DNA from: JAILEN01 sp036723975
Lineage (GTDB): Bacteria; Bacillota; Clostridia; Lachnospirales; Lachnospiraceae
Reading direction: 5' to 3'
Length of the DNA: 64,000 bases
Assembly: GCA_036723975.1 (NCBI GenBank)
Contig: DAIMGJ010000012.1
Location: 1 to 64,000, forward strand
The notes under the pieces are model-generated. The model saw nothing but the letters and a program-made list of their open reading frames with translations, made no database searches and was not told the DNA's origin. Below, piece after piece: positions 33,675 through 43,253 of the stretch; within the stretch, counting starts at the first letter, position 1; each line of letters begins with the position of its first letter. The position numbers and the translations under genes were made by a program.

Positions 33675-35888
33675 TCACATTCCCTCTGCGATTTCTCCTG
33701 CAAGTAAATAGATTACCGGTGAATTCCAGTAAATGGTTACTTCGTTGGTGGAGTAACTCTGGGAGTTATCCGCATAGCACTTCGCCGGTGGTGTATCCTT
33801 TAAAACATTTTGTACATACGGATCATCCAGTCCACTATTCGGGCCACCCACAACCATACCTGGTACGGTCTTTCCGGTGGCCTGAGAAGGTCTGTGATGT
33901 GGGCTCTGCGGAGACAGACTTCCAAATCCGGTCATAAAGCAATAACCGGTCGCATTATTTCCAAGGAGATAGTTTAACTGCTTATCTATCGTATTCTTAT
34001 CAAAAGAACCAATACTATCTTTCATCAGAAGCAGATACTCACCATTATTTGCAATGGTAAGGTTACTTCCCCACGGATAACTGCCATTAATGGAGGAACC
34101 GTAACCATATTTATTTGCATTGGATGAAATCGTATTTGCTGTGTTTTCGACAGCTTCTTTTATCTTTGAAACAATGGCAGGAGAAACACCCTCTGTAGTA
34201 AGAATTGCGTAGCCGCCATAGCCGCCAACGCCTTGCCAGCCAAGGGAATAATCACTGTCAGGAATATGCAAATTTAAAGCATATTCATAAGATGAATCTC
34301 CGGTTGTTTTTAACAGTTCCGCATAAGCCCAGAATCTTTCGTCTTCATCGCAGGTATCCTCATACTCCCCTGTAGAAACATCTCCCGGATTTCGATAGCC
34401 GGTAGTATCCACCGGTGTTTCATCCAGATACTCCGCCGCCTTCTTAGCAGCTTTTAGGCATTTATCCGCAAAAGATTTATCAACAGATGCATATACTCTG
34501 GAAGCAATCGCCATAACAGCCGCGAAATCACCTGTGGCAGTTGTGGAAACCGGCATCACATAAAGGGTGTCGTTTTCCTCCTGCGGCATTACTTCACCCG
34601 GAAAGTTTTTGCAGGTAACTTTGTGATACACACCACCCTCAGACGTCTGCATCTTTAACAACCATTCCAACTCATATCTGGCCTCATCCAACACATCCGG
34701 AGTACCGTTTCCACTTTCCGGAATACCGGTATCATCCCCAAATACAGATGGGTAATTTTCATATGCCAAAAGTAAATCCGCAGCCGCAACCGCACCCGCT
34801 ACAGTATATCTTCCATAGTCACCGGCATCGTGCCAGCCACCGGACACATCAATACTCTTCGACGTATCTTCATATAAGACCGCACTTTGGATATGACACT
34901 CAGGATGTGAAAAATCTCCTGCAAGCTCACCGGTAAGTTCCGTTCCGCAACGCTGATAGTAAAGCATTTTTATTGCAGCATTCAGCGCTTCATTATATAC
35001 ATCTTTTCCGATTTTAAAGGAGAAAGAAGTTACATCACCTGCTTCTACGTGATAGGTTCCCTCATCTGTAACAGAAGAAAAATCAAATACTGCTTCTTTT
35101 TCTCCCGTATCCGCATCATCCTGTCCTTCTCCGATTTTTGCTTCCAATACACTCTCATTTGAGTCTTCGCAAATAAGCTTAGCTGTCTGGTTTAATGCAT
35201 CGCCCTTTAAAGTTGCGCTTTTATATGCGTTTGGCAAATATCCGATCTGGTTTACTGCAATATCCACGGCTTCTCCCCCACTTAAACCACCGACTTTGTT
35301 GGAATCATCCTCCAAGTACAAACAGAAATTATCAAAGTAAACATGATGCTCGCCAATGGCCTCATCCATTCCTTCCATAATTCCCATATTAAAGCAAAAT
35401 CTCGGAGCCGGATCAGAGGTCTCGCCCATGGTAAAACTATACTCGTAGGTTTTTACGTCTTTTCCCACATCCACATTTTCTTCATAATATGCGTGATAAT
35501 CCCCGCCATTAATTTGAAAACGCATCTGCAGCGGGCGCTCCACATCGGAATACGCATCAAAATATAGTCGATAAACACAGCCTTCATCCAAAGAAAATCC
35601 GTCATGATAAAGCTGTACACCGTAATCTACGGAACCAACGCTTTTAATATCCACATCCAATTCTTCTTTGTCATTTACGGAAATGGCACATTCTCCATCA
35701 TAACAATAGGTGTCCCACAATTCCGTTCCATTGGAAAAATCCCCGTTTTCCAAAAGATTTGGGCCAAATTCCTCCCGTGAAACCTGCTCAGCCACATTTT
35801 CTTTTTTTCCTTTGCAGCCTGAAGCACCAAGAACCATAGCTAATGACAGTACCAATGCAAAAGCCCTTTTTAAATACTGTTTTTTCAT
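33675..35888 (-). CDS. Glycoside hydrolase family 9 endoglucanase lipoprotein
   Basis: A predicted cell-surface cellulase of 737 residues. The signal peptide ends in ASGC (Cys25), so it is lipid anchored. A CBM4/9-like carbohydrate-binding domain follows (about 42-195), then the CelD-type Ig-like domain (about 208-295, VDIAVNQIGYLPN), then the GH9 catalytic domain (about 298-737). In it GGWHDAGDYGRY at 350-361 carries the catalytic Asp residues, SPHHRPS is the conserved His block, and NEVTIYWNSP has the proposed acid Glu (716). The open frame runs 28 codons further upstream, but AGGGGG precedes the ATG at 35888. Substrate preference, cellulose or mixed beta-glucan, is by family only. Confidence 0.93.
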   Translation of the reverse strand: MKKQYLKRAFALVLSLAMVLGASGCKGKKENVAEQVSREEFGPNLLENGDFSNGTELWDTYCYDGECAISVNDKEELDVDIKSVGSVDYGVQLYHDGFSLDEGCVYRLYFDAYSDVERPLQMRFQINGGDYHAYYEENVDVGKDVKTYEYSFTMGETSDPAPRFCFNMGIMEGMDEAIGEHHVYFDNFCLYLEDDSNKVGGLSGGEAVDIAVNQIGYLPNAYKSATLKGDALNQTAKLICEDSNESVLEAKIGEGQDDADTGEKEAVFDFSSVTDEGTYHVEAGDVTSFSFKIGKDVYNEALNAAIKMLYYQRCGTELTGELAGDFSHPECHIQSAVLYEDTSKSIDVSGGWHDAGDYGRYTVAGAVAAADLLLAYENYPSVFGDDTGIPESGNGTPDVLDEARYELEWLLKMQTSEGGVYHKVTCKNFPGEVMPQEENDTLYVMPVSTTATGDFAAVMAIASRVYASVDKSFADKCLKAAKKAAEYLDETPVDTTGYRNPGDVSTGEYEDTCDEDERFWAYAELLKTTGDSSYEYALNLHIPDSDYSLGWQGVGGYGGYAILTTEGVSPAIVSKIKEAVENTANTISSNANKYGYGSSINGSYPWGSNLTIANNGEYLLLMKDSIGSFDKNTIDKQLNYLLGNNATGYCFMTGFGSLSPQSPHHRPSQATGKTVPGMVVGGPNSGLDDPYVQNVLKDTPPAKCYADNSQSYSTNEVTIYWNSPVIYLLAGEIAEGM

Positions 35889-35964
35889 CCTTAATCCCCC
35901 TTCAAGTATGATGAATAAGTATCTCCACGAAAAATAGAATAACACTATCAAATCTCGTATACAA

Positions 35965-35995
35965 GAAAACACCCAACATAACGTTGGGCGTTTTC
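35965..35995 (-). terminator. Terminator after metA
   Basis: A 13-pair stem (35965-35977 with 35983-35995, one pair is G-U in the minus-strand RNA, 5-base loop) directly after the metA stop, with a T-rich 3' arm. It separates ligA-metA from the GH9 gene. Confidence 0.75.
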
Positions 35996-36919
35996 TTATT
36001 TCTCCGAAATCTTATTCCACTCATAAGGAGTATTCTGGTATACGTAATAATTCAGCCAATTGGAATACAAGATATTTCCGTGACTTCGCCACTGAAGAAG
36101 CGGCTTCTCATTTTCATCGTCCCCCGGATAATAATTTACCGGAAGATCAATTGGCAGTCCTTTTTCTTTATCTCTCTTATACTCGGTATCCAATGTATAG
36201 CGATCATATTCCGGGTGACCCATCACAAAAATTTGACTTCCGTCATGAGTCATACATAAAAATACTCCGGCCTCCTCGCTTTTTGCACAAACAACCAAGT
36301 CCTTACAAGCTTCAATATCCTCGGTCTTTACACCGGTATGACGGCTGTGTGGTGCATAAAATATATCATCAAATCCACGGACCAAAGGAATCTTTCTGTT
36401 CTGTACACGATGTGGGAACACGCCGAATTTCTTTTCTGCCAAATCATACTTATCGATGCCGTAATGATAATAAAGTCCGGCCTGACATCCCCAGCATAAA
36501 TGAAGCGTGGACGTCACATGCGTCTTGGTCCATTCAAAGACCTTGCACAATTCCTGCCAGTAATCCACATCCTCAAATGGCATTTGTTCTACCGGTGCAC
36601 CGGTTATAATTAAGCCATCCAAGTATCTGTCATACGCATCTTCAATGTGTTCATAGAAATTGTTCAAATGCGTTTTACTCGTATTCTTACTCTTATGACT
36701 TCCAACGGTAAAAAACGTTACATCCACCTGTAACGGCGTATTGGATAAGGAACGAAGAAGCTGCAACTCGGTCGCTTCTTTTAATGGCATTAAGTTTAAA
36801 ATACCGATGCTAATGGGACGAATATCCTGATGAGTAGATCGGTTTTCGTCCATTACAAATATATTCTCATGTTCTAATATAGCCTTTGCAGGCAAATCAT
36901 TTTGTGTTCTAATCGGCAT
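35996..36919 (-). CDS. metA: Homoserine O-acyltransferase MetA (predicted acetyl-CoA type)
   Basis: Acylates homoserine in methionine synthesis. 307 residues of the MetA family with catalytic Cys142 in HLCWGCQAG and the HPEYD block. Residue 111 is Glu (TGAPVEQM). In this family Glu at 111 was linked to acetyl-CoA use (Bacillus cereus), while E. coli-type enzymes with Gly there use succinyl-CoA, so I expect homoserine O-acetyltransferase activity despite the usual family name. This fits the O-acetylhomoserine sulfhydrylase at 27.4 kb. The start overlaps the ligA end by 11 bases. Confidence 0.94.
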   Translation of the reverse strand: MPIRTQNDLPAKAILEHENIFVMDENRSTHQDIRPISIGILNLMPLKEATELQLLRSLSNTPLQVDVTFFTVGSHKSKNTSKTHLNNFYEHIEDAYDRYLDGLIITGAPVEQMPFEDVDYWQELCKVFEWTKTHVTSTLHLCWGCQAGLYYHYGIDKYDLAEKKFGVFPHRVQNRKIPLVRGFDDIFYAPHSRHTGVKTEDIEACKDLVVCAKSEEAGVFLCMTHDGSQIFVMGHPEYDRYTLDTEYKRDKEKGLPIDLPVNYYPGDDENEKPLLQWRSHGNILYSNWLNYYVYQNTPYEWNKISEK

Positions 36920-38918
36920 GGCCTATCATCTCCAATAATTCTTCTTCACTAAGTACGGTAACGCCAAGGGCATTGGCCTTATCCAGCTTACTACCGGCAG
37001 CTTCTCCGGCCACCAAGTAATTGGTTTTTTTCGAAACACTTCCGGCGCATTTCCCGCCGTTTAATTCGATAAGCTCCTGCGCCTCTTTTCGTCCAAGGGT
37101 CGGAAGCGTTCCTGTTATTACAAAGGTAAGACCCGCCAACTTTTCACTGGAGCCTTCCTTTTCCACGCGTTTTAAGTTTACTCCGGATGCTTTGATTCGA
37201 TTTATGATATTGATATTTACGTCATCGTGCAAATAATCATAAATAGATTTTGCACTAATCTCTCCAATATCATCCACTTCCTTTAACTCTTCTTCCGAAA
37301 GTGTCATAATCCGTTCAATATCTCCAAAGTGATTTAGTAACGACTTTGCTGCAGCTTTTCCCACGTTTGGAATTCCAAAGCCTGTAAAAAGGCGATATGC
37401 ATCATTTGCCTTTGATTCCTCAATGGCATTTAACAACTTATTCGTATTTTTTTCTTTTCCGATTATTCCTTCTTCAATCAGCACATCTCTATGCTCTTTT
37501 AATGTATAGATATCTGCAATATCTTTGATATAACCACGACGTATAAGTTCCACGATATAGACTTCGCCAAAGCCTTTAATATCCATGGCGTCTCGGCTTA
37601 CAAAATTAATGATGTGCTGTTCCAACTGGGCCGGGCAGGACGGGTTTTGGCACTTCATATCTGCCGTATCCGCATCACGTTTTACCACGCCGCCGCAAAC
37701 CGGACAAACACTTGGAATCTGATAGGTTACAACACCCTCCGGTCGCTTTGCATGTACGACTTCTTTGACCTTCGGGATGATTTCTCCAGACTTATAAACT
37801 ACAAGTGTATCTCCGATTCCAATATCAAGCTCATTGATAAAATCCTGGTTATGCAATGTCGCGCGGCTAACAGAAGTACCACATAAGCGAATCGGCTCAA
37901 AAATCGCTGTCGGATTTATACGACCGGTACGTCCAACAGATAACTCTATATCTAAAAGTTTTGTTTCTTTTTCCTCCGGCGGATATTTATAGGCGATGTG
38001 TCCGTTGGAATACTTGGCACTGGTGGAAAAATCGTTTCGATATGCCACCTGATCAATTTTTACGACAGCACCGTCAATATCAAAGTGAAACTCCCCGCGC
38101 TTCTCTCCGATTTCATCGATAACGGAAAGTACCTCTTCCGGAGTTTTACATTTTTTATGAAATACCGTGGCTACACCATGACTGCTTAAAAAATCCATAC
38201 CTTCGCAGTGGCTCTTTGTAAGTTCTTCCGGGCCCTGCTGAACATTAAATATAAACATCTTAAGCCCACGTTCTTTTGTAATATTGGCATCTAATTGTCG
38301 AAGTGTACCTGCTGCTAAGTTTCGTGGATTGGCAGCGAGCTTTCCGCCCTTTTGTTCCTGCAAATCGTTGTAGCGTTCAAAATCTTCATGAGACATGTAG
38401 ACTTCGCCACGAAGCTGCAAAGACTCGAAATCCAAATCCAAATACTGCTTTACATCCGGAATCACGAGAGCATTGGCAGTAACATCTTCACCCACAAGAC
38501 CGTCCCCACGGGTCTCTGCAAGAGAAAGTTTTAACTTTCCTCTGGAATCTTTCTCATAACGAAGCGTCATAGAAAGACCGTCAATTTTTGCTTCCACGGA
38601 AAACTCTGCGTCCGGATGAAGGGCATGTACTTTTTCAATCCAGGCCGTTACATCCGCTTTATCAAAAACATCTTCAATGGAAAGCATCGGCACGTCATGG
38701 GTCACCTTTACGCCTGCTTCTCTTTGAGCAACACCGCCGATTTTCTGTGACGGGGAATCCGATGTCACCCATTCCGGATGCTCTTTCTCCACAGCCTTTA
38801 GTTTCTGCATCAACTGATCATATTCAAAATCGGAAATCTCCGGTTCGTTATCGTTGTAATAACGATTCATGTGATAATCGATTTCATCAATTAATGCCTT
38901 ATATTCTTCAAATATCAT
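36909..38918 (-). CDS. ligA: NAD-dependent DNA ligase
   Basis: Seals nicks in replication and repair. 669 residues. Adenylation domain with the active lysine in VEAKIDGLSM, OB domain, a four-cysteine zinc finger (CPVCGG and CQNPSCPAQ), helix-hairpin-helix repeats (GIPNVGKAAAKSL, VDDIGEISAKSI), and a C-terminal BRCT domain starting LAGLTFVITG. Complete by family standards. It is followed by metA with an 11-base overlap and preceded by the pseudouridine synthase gene (15-base gap). Confidence 0.96.
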   Translation of the reverse strand: MIFEEYKALIDEIDYHMNRYYNDNEPEISDFEYDQLMQKLKAVEKEHPEWVTSDSPSQKIGGVAQREAGVKVTHDVPMLSIEDVFDKADVTAWIEKVHALHPDAEFSVEAKIDGLSMTLRYEKDSRGKLKLSLAETRGDGLVGEDVTANALVIPDVKQYLDLDFESLQLRGEVYMSHEDFERYNDLQEQKGGKLAANPRNLAAGTLRQLDANITKERGLKMFIFNVQQGPEELTKSHCEGMDFLSSHGVATVFHKKCKTPEEVLSVIDEIGEKRGEFHFDIDGAVVKIDQVAYRNDFSTSAKYSNGHIAYKYPPEEKETKLLDIELSVGRTGRINPTAIFEPIRLCGTSVSRATLHNQDFINELDIGIGDTLVVYKSGEIIPKVKEVVHAKRPEGVVTYQIPSVCPVCGGVVKRDADTADMKCQNPSCPAQLEQHIINFVSRDAMDIKGFGEVYIVELIRRGYIKDIADIYTLKEHRDVLIEEGIIGKEKNTNKLLNAIEESKANDAYRLFTGFGIPNVGKAAAKSLLNHFGDIERIMTLSEEELKEVDDIGEISAKSIYDYLHDDVNINIINRIKASGVNLKRVEKEGSSEKLAGLTFVITGTLPTLGRKEAQELIELNGGKCAGSVSKKTNYLVAGEAAGSKLDKANALGVTVLSEEELLEMIGHAD

Positions 38919-38933
38919 ACCTTTCCACCCAAA

Positions 38934-39644
38934 TTATAAAAGTTTCTTTTTTAAATCTGCGATTTCTTTTACAGAGAGTTCCCGATACTCTCCCTCTTTG
39001 ATTCCCTCTAAGGTAAAGTCCATAATACGCACACGTTTTAAGTCACGCACATGATAATCCAGTGCTCTGCACATACGGCGAATCTGACGGTTTAAACCTT
39101 GCGTCAAAATAATGGAAAATGTTTTTTCATCTATTTTCTTTACTCTGCATGGCGCCGTGGTTTTCTCCAAATCAGGTAGGTATACACCACGCTGCATATC
39201 CATCAAAAACTTTCCGGAAATCGGCTTATTTACCCGTACCACATATTCTTTTTCGTGGTAATTGGAAGCCTTTAAAATCTCATTGGTCAAATCTCCCTGG
39301 TTGGTTAAGATTAATAACCCGTGAGACTCTTTATCCAATCTCCCTACAGGATAGATTCTGGTAGGATAGTTTAAGTAATCAATTACGTTATCCTTTTCCC
39401 TTTTTTCCGCCGTACAAACGATGCCAATTGGTTTATTAAAGACTAATACTACTTCTTTTTCTTCCAACTTCACTTCATTTCCGTCAACATAGACATGCTG
39501 TCCCGGCATCACACGAGAGCCAATCTCTGCCAAGGCCTCGTCAATTTTTACCCGGCCTTTTTCAATATATTGGTCAGCGCTTCGGCGGGAGCACACCCCC
39601 GCTTCCGATAAAAATTTGTTAATTCGAATTCCGTTTTCTTCCAT
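38934..39644 (-). CDS. RluF-like rRNA pseudouridine synthase
   Basis: RsuA/RluB/E/F-family pseudouridine synthase of 236 residues: N-terminal S4 RNA-binding domain (RINKFLSEAGVCSRRSAD) and the catalytic core with Asp in VGRLDKESHGLLILT. The NKPIGIVCT and YPTRIYPVGRLD context and HEKEYVVRV favour RluF (23S U2604) over RluB or RsuA, but the exact target is uncertain. I use the ATG at 39644; a GTG three codons upstream is possible, and neither has a strong ribosome-binding site. The start lies immediately after the terminator of the preceding gene. Confidence 0.88.
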   Translation of the reverse strand: MEENGIRINKFLSEAGVCSRRSADQYIEKGRVKIDEALAEIGSRVMPGQHVYVDGNEVKLEEKEVVLVFNKPIGIVCTAEKREKDNVIDYLNYPTRIYPVGRLDKESHGLLILTNQGDLTNEILKASNYHEKEYVVRVNKPISGKFLMDMQRGVYLPDLEKTTAPCRVKKIDEKTFSIILTQGLNRQIRRMCRALDYHVRDLKRVRIMDFTLEGIKEGEYRELSVKEIADLKKKLL

Positions 39645-39653
39645 ACTTTTCAC

Positions 39654-39690
39654 TAAAAAAAGAAGAGTTCTCCATCGGAAAACTCTTCTA
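39654..39690 (-). terminator. Terminator of the SH3-domain gene
   Basis: A nine- to ten-pair hairpin (39661-39669 with 39681-39689) followed on the minus strand by seven T. It ends right at the start region of the rluF-like gene, so that gene needs read-through or its own promoter. Confidence 0.8.
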
Positions 39691-39703
39691 AAAAATACTA
39701 ATC

Positions 39704-40999
39704 TTATTGAGGTCCTAAATACTCAGACTTAACATAGCCTTCCTTACCATTGTATTTAACTTTTGTCCAACCATCTTCGTACATCATAACCACTTCCACC
39801 TTTTCACCGGCATAAGCAACAGCAACTTTCTTTGCTGTGGTGCTCATGCTTTCACGAATATTAATGGTGGTATAAAGCAATACCTTTTCTCCTGCGCTGT
39901 AAGTATTGGTTGTAGCGGTGGTTGTTTCGGTAGTCGTCTCCGTCGTAGTTTCAGCAGTCTCGGTAGTGGTGGTACCATCCACACGCTCTAAAAACTCTGT
40001 CTTAATATAAGCATCCTGATTGTTAAAGGAAAGAAGTGTCCACTCTCCTTCTTCGGAATATGCCTTAAGCTCACTTCCCTTCTGTGCCTTTCCAAGAGAA
40101 GTTGAATCGGTGGATGCAGAAGAACGAACATTTACGTTTGCTGTTACCTTAACTGTATAAGAATTTGCTTCTTTTTGAGCCGCAGCTTCTTCTGCAGCAG
40201 CAGCAGCAGCGGCTTCCTCTTCCGCTTTCTTTGCTGCTTCCTCTGCTTCTGCAGCTTCTTTAGCCGCCTGCTCTTCTGCAGCAGCTACCGCTGCCTTATA
40301 ATCAGAAGCCCATTTTTGAATGGCCTGAGGAATTGTTTCGGAAGTAAATGTATTAAACTCTGCGTCGGATAACTGACGTTCGTTGTATTTTGCCTGAATT
40401 TCTGCCTGAAGTGCAAGTAAATCACTCTGCTGCTCAAATTCCGCAATCAAAGAAGAAACGGTAGGATCCATATCATACTCATTGTTCTTCTGATTGTAAG
40501 CACAGTAAACATTGTTGATGGTTAACTTTCCGGACTCCTTATCCTTTTCCACATAGAAAAAATCAAGTCCGGGAGCAGCGGAATTCACACCGGTAAAGTG
40601 AATCTCCACCTCTGCAGATACCAAATAGGAATTGCTGTCAGCGCCTCGCTTAGAGTAAACATTTAACACATCATAAGAATCAATGTACTGAGATATAAAC
40701 TCAATATAGTTTAATTCGGAATCGGAAATCGGTGTTGCTATAGACACTAAAGAATCCTTGTCGTTGTTGGCATATGCAGTATAATACGCATTTAAAAGTG
40801 CTGTAATATCAGAATCTTCTGTCTCGGTATTATATTCCTGATATGCACCGGACAGCGGATTTGTATCCGCAGCGGAATTATCTGTTCCAAAGGCAAGAAG
40901 TAATACCATTATCAAGCATACAACTCCTGCCAAAAAATATCTCTTTTTATCTATAATAAAATCTACACAAGTAAAAAATATATCTTTTATCTTATCCAT
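39704..40999 (-). CDS. Membrane-anchored protein with two SH3b domains
   Basis: A 431-residue surface protein of unknown specific role. A single TM helix near residues 18-37 (YFLAGVVCLIMVLLLAFG) anchors it, with the rest outside. An alpha/beta region follows, then a long Ala/Glu/Lys helical stretch (about 230-280, predicted coiled coil), an SH3b domain (about 285-345, VNVRSSASTDS), a Thr/Glu-rich linker and a second SH3b domain ending the protein (about 372-431, INIRESMSTTAKKV). Such SH3b domains usually bind peptidoglycan, so wall attachment is likely. The start has GAGAGG upstream. tRNA-Arg is directly upstream. Confidence 0.88.
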   Translation of the reverse strand: MDKIKDIFFTCVDFIIDKKRYFLAGVVCLIMVLLLAFGTDNSAADTNPLSGAYQEYNTETEDSDITALLNAYYTAYANNDKDSLVSIATPISDSELNYIEFISQYIDSYDVLNVYSKRGADSNSYLVSAEVEIHFTGVNSAAPGLDFFYVEKDKESGKLTINNVYCAYNQKNNEYDMDPTVSSLIAEFEQQSDLLALQAEIQAKYNERQLSDAEFNTFTSETIPQAIQKWASDYKAAVAAAEEQAAKEAAEAEEAAKKAEEEAAAAAAAEEAAAQKEANSYTVKVTANVNVRSSASTDSTSLGKAQKGSELKAYSEEGEWTLLSFNNQDAYIKTEFLERVDGTTTTETAETTTETTTETTTATTNTYSAGEKVLLYTTINIRESMSTTAKKVAVAYAGEKVEVVMMYEDGWTKVKYNGKEGYVKSEYLGPQ

Positions 41000-41087
41000 G
41001 ATGTTTCCTCTCGATTAAAAAATAAGTCCCCAATATTTTAACATAAATATAAACAAAAATCAGTTTTGAAATAATAAACAAAGAAAA

Positions 41088-41161
41088 TGTAGACGACTGG
41101 ATTCGAACCAGCGATCTTCAGAGTCGGAGTCTGATGCGTTATCCAGCTACGCTACGCCTAC
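41088..41161 (-). tRNA. tRNA-Arg (anticodon CCG)
   Basis: A 74-base cloverleaf on the minus strand. Acceptor stem GTAGGCG with CGTCTAC, discriminator A, D arm GCGT/ACGC, anticodon loop CTCCGAC giving CCG, T arm with GGTTCGAATCC. It reads the codon CGG. No CCA is encoded. Confidence 0.95.
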
Positions 41162-41182
41162 AAACTTCGTAAATATAACATT

Positions 41183-41503
41183 TTACGTGTTTTTTGTCAA
41201 CGAACTGGAGGTTGCATTTCTCATCATTGCTTTGATGGGGTTTACACTGGCAGCCATGGATTTTATCATTTCAAGATTTTTCTCCATGTAATCCTCCAGA
41301 CCCATGATTTCTTCTTTGGAAAAACCGTCACTTGAAGTGATGACACACTTTGGGATTTCTCCCTCTGCATGCTTCTCTCCTTCATCAAAGGTGACGTAAG
41401 CAACTTTCTCTTCGCCATGTCTGCAAATCGGAGAAACCAGCATATTCATTTCTTGTTTGTTTTCTTTCTTTTGCTTATTTAAATCCAAAGAAAAATCTTC
41501 CAT
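41183..41503 (-). CDS. Hypothetical protein, last gene of the aro operon
   Basis: A 106-residue soluble protein I do not recognise. It is acidic to neutral, starts MEDFSLDLNKQ, and has a predicted mixed alpha/beta N-terminal half (AYVTFDEGEKHAEGEIPKCVI) and a helical C-terminus ending with a Ser/Thr tail. It starts 32 bases after the permease stop with GGGGGAG upstream and probably shares its transcript. The frame is open further upstream, but the ribosome-binding site supports this ATG. Downstream is tRNA-Arg. Confidence 0.7.
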   Translation of the reverse strand: MEDFSLDLNKQKKENKQEMNMLVSPICRHGEEKVAYVTFDEGEKHAEGEIPKCVITSSDGFSKEEIMGLEDYMEKNLEMIKSMAASVNPIKAMMRNATSSSLTKNT

Positions 41504-41535
41504 TTTGCTCCCCCAATAATTGAAAAATAATGTTT

Positions 41536-42696
41536 CTATTTTACCGGTAATACCGCACCGACAGTTGCAATCAAAGATGATAAAACCACAAGTATCTGAA
41601 AAACTAAAATTCCAAATACTCCGCAAATCGGAGATGCACCCTCACGTTTCCTTGAACGGTTGTAAGAAATAATAATTCCGATTCCGGTAAGTACCTGAAT
41701 CACAGAAGCCAACCGGGTAAATCCGACAAAGCTCTGTAATCCAACGAGTGCCAGCACAAGGCACGGGCATGTGGCAACCAAATAAGAAAGTTTAATGCTC
41801 CACTTCGTCTGTTCATGGACAATATCTCGAAGGTTAAGCGTATTTGCCCAAAAGGATGTAGACAGCGCCAAAAGAGAAAAAACATATCCCACAATCGCAA
41901 CCCATCCACCTAAATGATTCGCCAAATCTACAAGGGCACCGTCTTCGGTAATACCTTTTCCTGCACCAAGTAAAGTCATAAACGTAACAATTAGTATAAG
42001 TCCTACATTAATCCCCATACCGGCTGCGATGGAGCCGCGAATCCGAGAAGTATTTCCCTTTAATCCTTTTACCACCTGGGGCACGGACATAACGGCAGAC
42101 AAGGAAAAGGAAACCATACTAAACAATGCCAAAAGATTGGTTCCCGCAACAAAAGTATTTGGTAAAGCAGACGTGTCGGATAAAAGTGTTGCAACAAACA
42201 AAATACCGATTACCGCAACCATGGCAATCACGGAAATCTTTTCACAGATTCCAACCAGTTTCATGCCAAAGAATACAATAAGAGCTGCAAAGGCATAATA
42301 AAGAAGCATTCCCGCCCAGTCCGGAATGCCAAACCAACTGCGAAGAACCGCAGCTGCTCCAGCAATAAATCCCGCAACATTTACCAGAACAGAAAGTCCC
42401 AATAATCCAAAAGCAATCCATGTGGCAACCTTTTTAAACTTTCCGGTGAAAAGCTCATTTTCAAAACACTTTATAAACTGGGCTCCATTGTTGTTATAGG
42501 AAAGTTCCGCAATCATATAATGCATAATCAAATTGATGCAGTAGGCAACCGCCACAATCCACAGAATATCCCACCAAGTATTTCTGGATGCTAAAAACGG
42601 CACGGATAGAATTCCGCTTCCGACACCGTGTCCCACGATAATGCTTGTTGCCTCCAAAAATGTAAGTTCTGCTTCTCCTTGAATCTTCTTTTCCAA
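41536..42696 (-). CDS. Aromatic amino-acid permease-like transporter (HAAAP type)
   Basis: A 386-residue protein with about eleven hydrophobic segments and the N-terminal glycine-rich motif of amino-acid permeases (IIVGHGVGSGILSVPF). It resembles the hydroxy/aromatic amino-acid permease group (TyrP/Mtr-like). Position supports this: it follows aroE-aroF-aroD-aroK with a 14-base gap. Transport of tyrosine, tryptophan or phenylalanine is inferred from family and context; direction, import or export, is open. The start is TTG with GGGGGAAA upstream. Confidence 0.82.
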   Translation of the reverse strand: MEKKIQGEAELTFLEATSIIVGHGVGSGILSVPFLASRNTWWDILWIVAVAYCINLIMHYMIAELSYNNNGAQFIKCFENELFTGKFKKVATWIAFGLLGLSVLVNVAGFIAGAAAVLRSWFGIPDWAGMLLYYAFAALIVFFGMKLVGICEKISVIAMVAVIGILFVATLLSDTSALPNTFVAGTNLLALFSMVSFSLSAVMSVPQVVKGLKGNTSRIRGSIAAGMGINVGLILIVTFMTLLGAGKGITEDGALVDLANHLGGWVAIVGYVFSLLALSTSFWANTLNLRDIVHEQTKWSIKLSYLVATCPCLVLALVGLQSFVGFTRLASVIQVLTGIGIIISYNRSRKREGASPICGVFGILVFQILVVLSSLIATVGAVLPVK

Positions 42697-42710
42697 AGTA
42701 TTTCCCCCTA

Positions 42711-43238
42711 TTATGTAGCGTTTTTATCTGTCAATATGGCAATCTTTTTTAATATTTCATCCGATATTTCTTCCAGCGACTTGTCATCAACTTCAATACG
42801 GATATCATAAGCTTTTTCATAAAGCATCATGCGCTCATCCATCATTTTCTTAATATCGGAAATATTCTTATGTCCTTCCAGAAGCGGTCGTCGATTGTTT
42901 CTTGAAACCCTGTCCAAAACCGTTTCCGGAGTGGCAGATAAAAAGATAACCTTTCCACCACGTTTTAATTCTTTTCGGTTTTCTTCTGATTTAATCACAC
43001 CGCCTCCGCAGGAAACAATAGCGTTTTCTATCGGCGTAAGAGAAGCTATTACTTCCCGCTCCACCCTACGAAAATAGTCTTCCCCGTCTTGCGCAAATAT
43101 TAGGGAAACAGGTTTGCCCTCACGTTCCACAATCATATCGTCCGTATCATAACGCTTACGCAGTGTTTTTTCTTCCAACGTATGTGCCACCGCGGTTTTG
43201 CCTGCACCCATAAATCCGATTAAATAAATATTATTCAT
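42711..43238 (-). CDS. aroK: Shikimate kinase
   Basis: Phosphorylates shikimate. 175 residues. P-loop GFMGAGKTAV, the shikimate-binding DTDDMIVEREG, CGGGVIKSE and RRPLL lid Arg are all present. The ATG at 43238 has GAGG six bases upstream; a TTG four codons earlier has no such site. It follows aroD by 15 bases in the aroE-aroF-aroD-aroK operon. Confidence 0.94.
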   Translation of the reverse strand: MNNIYLIGFMGAGKTAVAHTLEEKTLRKRYDTDDMIVEREGKPVSLIFAQDGEDYFRRVEREVIASLTPIENAIVSCGGGVIKSEENRKELKRGGKVIFLSATPETVLDRVSRNNRRPLLEGHKNISDIKKMMDERMMLYEKAYDIRIEVDDKSLEEISDEILKKIAILTDKNAT

Positions 43239-43253
43239 AATTTTCCTCAATTA

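Noticed and set aside
35888..35972. Upstream extension of the GH9 gene
   Set aside because: It would put 28 residues before a clear lipoprotein signal peptide; AGGGGG supports the start at 35888.
39704..40999. Cell-wall hydrolase
   Set aside because: The SH3b domains suggest wall binding, but no amidase, NlpC/P60 or lysozyme motif is present.
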